Origin: Streptomyces sp. ISL-98
Lineage (GTDB): Bacteria > Actinomycetota > Actinomycetes > Streptomycetales > Streptomycetaceae
Assembly (NCBI RefSeq): GCF_018614055.1
Contig: NZ_JAGGPB010000036.1
Span: forward strand, 1-64,000
Reading direction: 5' to 3'
DNA length: 64,000 nucleotides
Part shown: positions 57,339 to 64,000 of the stretch, one piece after another
Layout: every line of letters begins with the position of its first letter
Position numbering within the stretch: position 1 is the first letter of the stretch
The notes under the pieces: generated by a model
What the model was told of the DNA's origin: nothing
Database searches by the model: none
Seen by the model: the letters and a program-made list of their open reading frames with translations, nothing else
Made by a program: the position numbers and the translations under genes

Positions 57339-58175
57339 ATGTCTCGCCCGGGGAACACCACACACCTCACGGACAACACGAAGAAGGCCGACAGCGAAAG
57401 TGTCGACGCGACGGAGGTCCGATCAGATCGTGGTCAGCCGCGTCCCAGCGGACTTGAAATCGCGCGGATGCCGTCAGCAGCCGAGCGCACACGAACTCTC
57501 GTACAGAGTACCTGCTCCGCGGTGGTACTTCTGCCCGGTCCTGCCGTGGCCCGTCCCGAGCAGCTGGTTCCCGAGGAGCGGAGCGTCGGTCCCGACGGCG
57601 AAGTGTTCCTGCTCTTCCCCGCGGATTCGCCGGTTGTACGCGCCGCCACGCACGCCCAGGACGACGAGCTGGCCGTGACGCTGGAGATCACGGATGTCGC
57701 GCCGGTCTCGGTCCCCAACCGTATCCGGGGCCGCGCCTGGGTCTCCGGCTGGCTCACCTGCGTACGCGGGCTGGCCGGGCCCGGGCGCATGCTGCTGCGG
57801 CTGGAGGTCGGCGAGGCCAGCGTGGACGATCTGTGGGGCGCCGGATCGGTCGAGCCCGAGGAATTCGCGGCGGCGGCCGCGGACCCGATCGCGGAGCACG
57901 AGGCGGAGCTGCTCCAGCATCTGCACTCGGCGCACGGCGACCAGGTGCGGCAGCTGTGCGGGCTTGCGGGAGAACGGGCCGAGTCCGGCAACGGCGATGG
58001 GGCCACCGAGTACAGCACGGTGCCCGTGGCGCTGGACCGGTTCGGGCTGCGGGTGCGCTTCAGCAGTTCCGACAGGCACGGTTTCGACGCACGGTTCGAC
58101 TTCCGCGAACCGGTGCGCGACATCATCGGGCTGCGCCGTGCCATGCACCAGCTCTTCGAGGCCGCCGCCCACTGA
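57339..58175 (+). CDS. DUF2470 (HugZ-like) protein, probably iron-regulated
   Basis: A 278-aa protein with a split FMN-binding-like region and a C-terminal DUF2470 domain (about 195-278), the domain joined to heme-degrading HugZ/HutZ. I use ATG 57339, with AAGGAG five bases upstream and an iron box just before that. The first 43 residues look unstructured; a second possible start is ATG 57468 (MPSAAERTR). Iron-starvation induction through DmdR1 is expected. A role in heme binding or use is inference. Confidence 0.8.
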   Translation: MSRPGNTTHLTDNTKKADSESVDATEVRSDRGQPRPSGLEIARMPSAAERTRTLVQSTCSAVVLLPGPAVARPEQLVPEERSVGPDGEVFLLFPADSPVVRAATHAQDDELAVTLEITDVAPVSVPNRIRGRAWVSGWLTCVRGLAGPGRMLLRLEVGEASVDDLWGAGSVEPEEFAAAAADPIAEHEAELLQHLHSAHGDQVRQLCGLAGERAESGNGDGATEYSTVPVALDRFGLRVRFSSSDRHGFDARFDFREPVRDIIGLRRAMHQLFEAAAH

Positions 58176-58197
58176 CGCCGCCCACTGGAACGGTGTG

Positions 58198-59568
58198 TCA
58201 GGGGCGTGCGTCCGACGGGCCGTCCCCGCGCAGCCTGCCGCGCACCTTCTCCACGACGTCGGCGTAGCGGGCTTCCGCTCCGTAGCGCGTGGGCTCGTAG
58301 TAGGTCTTGCCGTGCACAGCGTCCGGGGCGTACTGCTGAGCGGCGATCGCGCCCGGCACGTCGTGCGGATACACATAGCCCTGCGCATGGCCGAGCTTGG
58401 CCGCGCCCTTGTAGTGCCCATCGCGAATATGCGGCGGGACGGGGCCCGCCAGTCCCTTCCGTACGTCCTCCTGGGCGGCGAAGATCGCATTCGTCGCGGC
58501 GTTGGACTTGGGCGCGAGGGCCAGCGCGATGGTGGCATGGCTGAGGGTGAGCGCGGCCTCCGGGAAGCCGATCATGGCCACGGCCTGGGCCGCTGCCACA
58601 GCCGTCGGCAGCGCGGTGGGGTCGGCCAGGCCGATGTCCTCGCTGGCCGAGATCATCAGCCTCCGGGCGATGAATCTGGGGTCCTCGCCCGCCTCGATCA
58701 TGCGGGCCAGGTAGTGCAGCGCGGCGTCCACGTCGGAGCCTCGGATGGACTTGATGAGGGCGCTCGCCACGTCGTAGTGCTGGTCGCCGTCGCGGTCGTA
58801 CTTCACCGCCGCGCGGTCGACCGTCTCCTCGACCGTTTCGAGCGTGACCTCCTTGTCGCCCTTGGCCATGGCCGCCCCCGCGGCCGCCTCCAGGGCGGTG
58901 AGCGCACGCCGGGCGTCGCCGCCCGAGATCCGCAGCAGATGCGCCTCGGCGTCGTCGGCCAGCGTGACCGCGCCGCCGAGACCGCGCTCCTCGGTGAGCG
59001 CCCGGTGCACCAGGGAGCGCAGATCGTCGTCGGTCAGCGATTCCAGCGTGAGCAGCAGGGAGCGGGAGAGCAGTGGGGAGATGATCGAGAAGTACGGGTT
59101 TTCGGTCGTCGCGGCGATGAGCGTGACCCAGCGGTTCTCGACGGCGGGCAGCAGGGAGTCCTGCTGGGCCTTGCTGAAGCGGTGGATCTCGTCGAGGAAG
59201 AGGACGGTCTCCTTGCCGAAGCCGCCCGATGCGCGGCGGGCGCCGTCGATGACGGCCCGCACTTCCTTCACGCCGGCGGTGATCGCGGAAAGCTCCACGA
59301 AGCGCTTCTGGGTGGCCTGGCTGACGACGTACGCCAGAGTCGTCTTGCCGATGCCGGGCGGGCCCCAGAGCAGCACCGACGAGGGGCCCGCGGGGCCGCC
59401 GCTGCCCTCACCGACCAGTCGGCGCAGCGGCGCTCCCGGCTTCAGCAGGTGCTGCTGGCCGACGACTTCGTCGAGGGTGCGCGGGCGCATCCGGACGGCC
59501 AGGGGGCTGCTGGACGGATCCTTCAGCTGGCGGTCTTCTGCGGCTGCGGTGAACAGGTCTGGCTCCAC
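58198..59568 (-). CDS. rarA: replication-associated recombination protein RarA (MgsA)
   Basis: A 456-aa AAA+ clamp-loader-like ATPase acting at stalled forks. Walker A LWGPPGIGKTTLA, Walker B VLFLDEIHRF, sensor 1 ATTENP and the C-terminal tetramerisation region with RDGHYKGAAKLGHAQGY are present. GTG start. It converges with the DUF2470 gene 22 bp away and is downstream of the VKOR gene. Confidence 0.94.
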   Translation of the reverse strand: MEPDLFTAAAEDRQLKDPSSSPLAVRMRPRTLDEVVGQQHLLKPGAPLRRLVGEGSGGPAGPSSVLLWGPPGIGKTTLAYVVSQATQKRFVELSAITAGVKEVRAVIDGARRASGGFGKETVLFLDEIHRFSKAQQDSLLPAVENRWVTLIAATTENPYFSIISPLLSRSLLLTLESLTDDDLRSLVHRALTEERGLGGAVTLADDAEAHLLRISGGDARRALTALEAAAGAAMAKGDKEVTLETVEETVDRAAVKYDRDGDQHYDVASALIKSIRGSDVDAALHYLARMIEAGEDPRFIARRLMISASEDIGLADPTALPTAVAAAQAVAMIGFPEAALTLSHATIALALAPKSNAATNAIFAAQEDVRKGLAGPVPPHIRDGHYKGAAKLGHAQGYVYPHDVPGAIAAQQYAPDAVHGKTYYEPTRYGAEARYADVVEKVRGRLRGDGPSDARP

Positions 59569-59607
59569 GCACGAAGCCTATGTCAGCCCACTGACAACGC
59601 CGACGGC

Positions 59608-60249
59608 TCAGCTCTGGCCGGTCCAGAAGTCCCACCAGCGGGTCAGGATCAGCATGCCGATGATCCCGATCCACAGCACCGGCGGCACCCAGTGGAATTC
59701 CACCAGTGCGCTGCGCAGGCCCTCGGGGGCCCGGATGATGCGGTGCTTGATGTTGTGCGTGGTGACGTAGCAGAACATCACGATGGTGGCGACCCAGGCC
59801 AGGCAGCACCACAGGCACAGCGAGCCGATGTTGTACAGCGACTGGTACTGGAGCCAGGTGCAGAAGCCGACACCGAAGAGCGTGCCCGCGTTCAGGCCGA
59901 GCCAGAACCAGCGGCGGAAGCCTGCCCCGGCCAGCAGGGCCACGCCGATGCAGACGACCATCGCGTACGTGACAAGGCCGAGCATCGGGTTGGGGAACCC
60001 GAAGGCCTCGGCCTGCTCGCTCTTCATGATGTTGCCGCACGCGACAATGGGGTTGAGGCTGCAGCCCGGTTCGAACGTCGGGTCCTCGAGCAGCTTGATC
60101 TTGTCGATCGTGATGATCCAGGAGGCCAGCAGTCCCGCCAGACCGGTGATCACCAGCAGCAGGGCGAACCCACGGCCGCTGCCTGTCGTGCCCTTCGGAT
60201 CCTCTCCCGCACGGTCGGAGGAGACGTCGTCTACCGCTGCAGTCGTCAT
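59608..60249 (-). CDS. vitamin K epoxide reductase family membrane protein
   Basis: A 213-aa protein with a soluble N-terminus of about 28 residues and five predicted helices. The active-site CxxC is CLWC in the fourth helix; the loop Cys pair is PGCSLNP and VACGNIM. Bacterial VKOR re-oxidises DsbA-type thiol oxidases and so drives disulfide formation in secreted proteins. No fused thioredoxin domain and no dsbA nearby. ATG 60249 chosen; sequence upstream of it is not convincing. Confidence 0.9.
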   Translation of the reverse strand: MTTAAVDDVSSDRAGEDPKGTTGSGRGFALLLVITGLAGLLASWIITIDKIKLLEDPTFEPGCSLNPIVACGNIMKSEQAEAFGFPNPMLGLVTYAMVVCIGVALLAGAGFRRWFWLGLNAGTLFGVGFCTWLQYQSLYNIGSLCLWCCLAWVATIVMFCYVTTHNIKHRIIRAPEGLRSALVEFHWVPPVLWIGIIGMLILTRWWDFWTGQS

Positions 60250-60373
60250 ATCGCCGTTCCATCGCTCAGTGGCCTGCCGGGCAGGGCCATTCTGCCGCAC
60301 CAGCACCCGTGTCCACCGTTCGATGGACATAAGGAAGTACGCATGTCCGCGCAGGTTGACGGGTGACCGGACG

Positions 60374-60412
60374 GCAAGGGCCCGGCAGTCCAGTGGACGG
60401 CCGGGCCCTTGC
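60374..60412 (-). terminator. hairpin terminator of hisS
   Basis: Perfect 12-bp arms GCAAGGGCCCGG and CCGGGCCCTTGC; the 15-nt loop itself contains a GTCC/GGAC pairing. It lies 17 bp past the hisS stop. Confidence 0.85.
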
Positions 60413-60429
60413 ACGCAGGTCAAGCCGGG

Positions 60430-61692
60430 TCAGCCGAGGCGGCGCCGGATCTCGTCCGTCACCTTGTCCAGGGCGACGGCCTCCTGCTCGCCGGACTCCA
60501 TGTCCTTGAGCTGGACCACGCCGTCCGCCAGGTCCCGTTCACCCGCGACGATCGTAAACCGGGCGCCGCTGCGGTTGGCCGCCTTCATGGCCGCCTTGAC
60601 GCCCTTCCCGCCGTACGCGAAGTCGGCGGCGACACCGGCCTTGCGCAGCTCGGTGACCGTACCGAACAGGAGCCGGCGGGCCTCCTCGCCGAGCGGCACC
60701 GCGAAGACACTGGTCGTGGCGGGCAGTTCGAGCTCGATGCCCTCCGCCTCCAGCGCCAGGACCGTGCGGTCCACGCCGAGCGCCCAGCCGACCGACGGCA
60801 GCGAGGGGCCGCCGATCATCTCGGACAGGCCGTCGTAGCGGCCGCCGCCGCCCACCGCGGACTGCGAGCCCAGACCGTCGTGGACGAACTCGAAGGTGGT
60901 CCGCGTGTAGTAGTCGAGGCCGCGCACGAGCTTCTCGTCGTCCTCGTAGGAGACGCCCGCCGCGTTCAGCAGCTCACGTACCTGCTCGTGGTACGTCTTG
61001 CACGCGTCGCACAGGTAGTCGCGCAGCATGGGAGCGCCCACGAGCTGCTTCTGGACCTCGGGACGCTTGTCGTCGAGTACGCGCAGCGGGTTGATCTCGC
61101 TCCGGCGGCGGGTGTCCTCGTCGAGGTCGAGCCCGCCGAGGAAGTCCTGCAGCGCGGCCCGGTAGACGGGACGGCACTCCTTGTCGCCCAGCGAGTTCAG
61201 CAGGATGCGGAACTGGGAGAGGCCGAGCGAGCGGTACGCCTGGTCGGCGAGGATGATCAGCTCGGCGTCGAGCGCCGGGTCCTCGGTGCCGATGGCTTCG
61301 GCGCCGACCTGCGAGAAGTGCCTGTAGCGGCCCTTCTGCGGGCGCTCGTAGCGGTAGTACGAGCCGGAGTACCAGAGCTTGACGGGCAGGTTGCCGGCCT
61401 TGTGCAGGTTGGCTTCCAGCGCCGCGCGGAGCACAGACGCGGTGCCCTCGGGGCGCAGGGCGAGCTGGTCGCCGCCCTTGGTCGTGAGGGTGTACATCTC
61501 CTTGGTCACGATGTCGGTGGACTCACCGACTCCGCGCGCGAAGAGCTCGACATTCTCGAAGCCGGGCGTCTCGATGTAGCCGTAGCCGGAGTTCTTCAGC
61601 GGTGCGGCGATGGCCTCGCGTACCGCCAGGAACGTCGCGGACACCGGCGGGATCAGGTCGTACGTGCCCTTGGGGGCCTTGAAGGTACTCAC
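60430..61692 (-). CDS. hisS: histidyl-tRNA synthetase
   Basis: A 420-aa class II synthetase. KGTYDLIP near the start, motif 2 (YSGSYYRYERPQKGRYRHF region), histidine motifs LVRGLDYYTRT and GGGGRYDGL, and motif 3 SVGWALGVDR are normal, with an anticodon-binding domain at the end. The GTG start at 61692 is 11 bp after the metallo-hydrolase stop. Confidence 0.96.
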   Translation of the reverse strand: MSTFKAPKGTYDLIPPVSATFLAVREAIAAPLKNSGYGYIETPGFENVELFARGVGESTDIVTKEMYTLTTKGGDQLALRPEGTASVLRAALEANLHKAGNLPVKLWYSGSYYRYERPQKGRYRHFSQVGAEAIGTEDPALDAELIILADQAYRSLGLSQFRILLNSLGDKECRPVYRAALQDFLGGLDLDEDTRRRSEINPLRVLDDKRPEVQKQLVGAPMLRDYLCDACKTYHEQVRELLNAAGVSYEDDEKLVRGLDYYTRTTFEFVHDGLGSQSAVGGGGRYDGLSEMIGGPSLPSVGWALGVDRTVLALEAEGIELELPATTSVFAVPLGEEARRLLFGTVTELRKAGVAADFAYGGKGVKAAMKAANRSGARFTIVAGERDLADGVVQLKDMESGEQEAVALDKVTDEIRRRLG

Positions 61693-61703
61693 AGGAAGTC
61701 TTG

Positions 61704-62393
61704 TCACATTCCTCGTCGGGGAGCGGCGGCCAGACCGTTCAGATACGGGTTGGTGGCGCGCTCGCGGCCGATGGTCGTCTGGGAGCCGTGGCCGGACAGC
61801 ACCACGGTCGAGTCGTCGAGCGGCAGGCACACGCGGGCCAGCGACTCGAGCATCTCGGCGTGGTCGCCGCCGGGCAGGTCGGTGCGTCCGACGGAGCCGG
61901 CGAACAGCAGGTCGCCCGAGAAGAAGACCGACGGAATGTCGGCCTGTTCGGGCAGCCTGAAGGTCACCGACCCCTTTGTATGGCCGGGCGCATGCGAGAC
62001 GGTGAAGTCGAGACCGGCCAGCTTCAGCTCCGCGCCGTCCGCCAGCTCCTTGACGTCGTCCGGCTCACCCACGGTCAGCTCGCCCATCAGCGGCATGCCG
62101 ATCGAACGGCCGAGGGCCTTCTCCGGGTCGCTCATCATGTACCGGTCGGCGGGGTGGATCCACGCCGGTATGTCGTGCGCTCCGCACACCGGGACGACCG
62201 AGGCGACGTGGTCGAGGTGGCCGTGCGTGAGCACGACGGCGACAGGCTTGAGCCGATGCTTGGCGAGCGTTTCCTCGACTCCCGCGGCGGCCTGGTGGCC
62301 CGGGTCGATGATCACGCACTCCTCACCCGCGGCGGGGGCGACCAGATAACAGTTGGTCCCCCAGGCCCCGGCGGGGAACCCGGCAATAAGCAC
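61704..62393 (-). CDS. metallo-beta-lactamase-fold hydrolase (glyoxalase II-like)
   Basis: A 229-aa MBL-fold hydrolase with the zinc motif LTHGHLDH, further ligands in APGHTKGS and SGD, and SGHGSQT at the C-terminus, typical of glyoxalase II-like proteins. Its substrate may be a thioester such as S-lactoyl-mycothiol, but that is inference. I use GTG 62393, which has GAGG six bases upstream, over TTG 62405. hisS follows 11 bp later, a common pairing. Confidence 0.85.
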   Translation of the reverse strand: MLIAGFPAGAWGTNCYLVAPAAGEECVIIDPGHQAAAGVEETLAKHRLKPVAVVLTHGHLDHVASVVPVCGAHDIPAWIHPADRYMMSDPEKALGRSIGMPLMGELTVGEPDDVKELADGAELKLAGLDFTVSHAPGHTKGSVTFRLPEQADIPSVFFSGDLLFAGSVGRTDLPGGDHAEMLESLARVCLPLDDSTVVLSGHGSQTTIGRERATNPYLNGLAAAPRRGM

Positions 62394-62554
62394 GATCGTC
62401 CTCAATATGTCGTCCGGCGGGAGGCTGCTGTGGTGATTTGCAACAGGTCAGAGCCTACCGGCGCCGCTCAGCCCACAGCGAACCCATATACGGTACGGGC
62501 AAGCTCGGCTCGGCCGGACACCAGTGACAGACGAGACGTACGAGGAGAACACCG

Positions 62555-63364
62555 GTGGTCAGCAACGATCAGCGGCGGCGCCAGCTCGCCCGGGAAAAGT
62601 TCGAACGGCAGCAGCAGCGCCGCGCCGCGGCCCGGCTCAAGTCGCGCCGCCGCAACGCCGTGATCGCCTCGGCGCTGGCCGTGGTGCTCGCGGCGGGAGC
62701 GGCGGCGTTCGCCACCGGCGCTCTGGGCGGCAGCGACGACGGCAAGCAGAGCGTCGCCGACTCGACGCCCAGCAGCTCGCCGTCGAAGGCGCCCGACCCG
62801 TGCGAGAAGCCCGCCGCCGGTTCGGTCAAGAAGATGTCGTTCAAGAAGGAGCCGGCGCTCACCATCGACAAGTCGGCGTCGTACGCGATGAAGTTGCAGA
62901 CGACCTGCGGCGACATCACGCTCGCCCTGGACGCGACGAAGGCTCCGCGCACGGTGAACTCCTTCAACTTCCTCGCCAGGAAGGGGTACTTCGACCACAC
63001 CAAGTGCCACCGCCTGACGACGGCCGGCATCTACGTCCTGCAGTGCGGCGACCCGACCGCCCAGGGTTCCGGCACCCCCGGCTACAAGCTGCCGGACGAG
63101 AACCTCAAGGACCCGAAGCTCAAGGGCGGGGTCTACCCGGCGGGCACGGTCGCGATGGCGAACGCGGGCCCGGGTACCGGCGGCAGCCAGTTCTTCCTCG
63201 TCTATCAGGACAGCAAGTTGCCTCCCAACTACACACCGTTCGGAACCATCAAGGGCGGTCAGGACGTGCTGAAGAAGATCGCTGATGCCGGTGAGGCGAC
63301 CGGGCAGGGCGACGGGGCGCCGAATGCCACGGTCGTCATCGACAAGGCGACGGTCACCAAGTAA
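62555..63364 (+). CDS. membrane-anchored cyclophilin-type peptidyl-prolyl isomerase
   Basis: A 269-aa protein with an Arg/Gln-rich cytoplasmic N-terminus (about 1-34), a signal-anchor helix (about 35-57), a Ser/Pro linker and a cyclophilin domain (about 105-269). Catalytic-site motifs are KCHRLTT (Arg), VLQCGDP and GSQFFLVY. It should assist folding outside the membrane. GTG start after AGGAG. A terminator hairpin follows. Confidence 0.9.
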   Translation: MVSNDQRRRQLAREKFERQQQRRAAARLKSRRRNAVIASALAVVLAAGAAAFATGALGGSDDGKQSVADSTPSSSPSKAPDPCEKPAAGSVKKMSFKKEPALTIDKSASYAMKLQTTCGDITLALDATKAPRTVNSFNFLARKGYFDHTKCHRLTTAGIYVLQCGDPTAQGSGTPGYKLPDENLKDPKLKGGVYPAGTVAMANAGPGTGGSQFFLVYQDSKLPPNYTPFGTIKGGQDVLKKIADAGEATGQGDGAPNATVVIDKATVTK

Positions 63365-63368
63365 ATCC

Positions 63369-63399
63369 GGCAGGGCGGGATGCGGACAGCCGCCCTGCC
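63369..63399 (+). terminator. hairpin terminator of the cyclophilin gene
   Basis: GGCAGGGCGG and CCGCCCTGCC form a perfect 10-bp stem with an 11-nt loop, 4 bp past the stop codon. Confidence 0.85.
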
Positions 63400-63506
63400 G
63401 TTCGCCTATGTTGGCGGTGTGCGGGGCGCCTGTGGCTCCGCGAAGAAACTGTGGACGATGCCCGGGGGTCTCAGGCCCTTCGCAGGCATCATGTGGAGGA
63501 GGCGCT

Positions 63507-64000
63507 GTGAGCAGCGACCCGTGGGGCCGTGTCGACGAGACCGGCACCGTGTACGTGCGTACGGCCGATGGCGAGAAGGTCGTCGGATCCTGGCAGGCAG
63601 GCTCTCCCGAGGAGGCTCTGGCCTACTTCGAGCGCAAGTACGAGGGCCTGGTTGTCGAGATCGGCCTCCTCGAGCGGCGGGTGAAGACCACCGACCTGTC
63701 GGCCAAGGACGCCCAGACCGCGATCGACCACCTGCGCAAGCAGGTCGACGAGCACCATGCTGTCGGTGACCTCGACGCGCTGAGCAAGCGCCTCGACGCG
63801 CTGGTCGCGACGGTCGAGTCGCGCCGCGAGGAGCGCAAGGCCGAGAAGGCGAAGCAGACCGACGAGGCGAAGCACGCCAAGGAGAAGCTGGTCGCCGAGG
63901 CGGAGGAGCTGGCGCAGAGCGAGCAGTGGCGGGCCGCCGGTGAGCGGCTGCGGGCGCTCGTGGACATCTGGAAGGGCCTGCCCAGGCTCGACCGGAAGTC
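63507..64000 (+). CDS. DUF349-type coiled-coil protein, 3' end outside window
   Basis: An incomplete gene with at least 164 codons and no stop before the window edge. GTG 63507 (VSSDPWGRVDETGTVYVRT) follows GGAGGAGG. The N-terminal part is a small beta-rich region, then a charged coiled coil (about 45-140, Glu/Lys/Ala-rich), then LAQSEQWRAAGERLRALVDI, the start of the DUF349 helical repeats. In S. coelicolor I recall such a gene between the cyclophilin gene and relA. DUF349 proteins may associate with ribosomes or nucleotides, but no activity is shown. Confidence 0.8.
   Translation, partial: MSSDPWGRVDETGTVYVRTADGEKVVGSWQAGSPEEALAYFERKYEGLVVEIGLLERRVKTTDLSAKDAQTAIDHLRKQVDEHHAVGDLDALSKRLDALVATVESRREERKAEKAKQTDEAKHAKEKLVAEAEELAQSEQWRAAGERLRALVDIWKGLPRLDRK

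Overview
The window is a GC-rich actinobacterial chromosome core segment, almost certainly Streptomyces. Codons are GC at third positions, GTG starts and 1-8 nt start/stop overlaps are common, and it carries bldD, the sIHF-type nucleoid protein, a CBS-containing GuaB1 and a degenerate PriA. From memory, the order fmt-rsmB, priA, metK, coaBC, rpoZ, gmk, sIHF, pyrF/pyrD/carB/carA/pyrC/pyrB/pyrR, bldD, nusB, efp, aro genes, alaS, rpsD, hisS, cyclophilin matches the S. coelicolor region around bldD and relA. No tRNA, rRNA, CRISPR array, prophage or plasmid module was seen.

Layout. 1-6.2 kb: repeat-rich DNA, a class I glutamine amidotransferase, an NCS2 uracil permease, a membrane-anchored GH6 cellulase, a DUF5995 protein and a two-helix membrane protein with an extracytoplasmic PstS-like domain. 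6.3-11.7 kb: an amine/amino-acid module (flavin amine oxidase, nitrilase-family hydrolase, amino-acid permease, Lrp/AsnC regulator) around a small secreted protein. 12-19.5 kb: an SGNH hydrolase, an anti-sigma-type ATPase, guaB1, a SorC-type regulator, rpe and a frameshifted MMPL transporter ending in a MITE-like element. 19.5-28.5 kb: rsmB-fmt, a small HTH-like protein, priA, metK, coaBC and rpoZ.

28.5-39.8 kb: sIHF-gmk-rpoZ, then the pyrimidine operon pyrR-pyrB-pyrC-membrane protein-carA-carB-pyrD-pyrF. Together with pyrE, which is not in the window, this makes UMP. A hairpin beside the pyrR Shine-Dalgarno looks like a PyrR RNA site. 40-41.7 kb: bldD with a consensus self-operator, facing efp-nusB across two strong terminators. 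41.7-54.3 kb: an unusual M24 peptidase-like protein, a P-loop kinase-like protein with a Pro-rich repeat tail, then a long minus-strand run from the DUF948 and DUF6167 genes through alaS, ruvX, mltG, aroE and a small membrane protein to aroC, aroK, aroB and aroQ. These supply shikimate and chorismate precursors beside translation and cell-wall genes. 54.4-64 kb: a STAND ATPase/TPR protein with a probable leaderless start, rpsD, an iron-box-controlled DUF2470 protein, rarA, a VKOR-family protein, a metallo-hydrolase upstream of hisS, a membrane cyclophilin and a truncated coiled-coil gene.

The observations most worth following are the matching phased TTGCGC arrays upstream of the nitrilase and permease genes, the iron box between rpsD and the DUF2470 gene, the substituted metal ligands in the M24 protein, and the terminal-inverted-repeat element whose target site forms the stop codons of both flanking genes.
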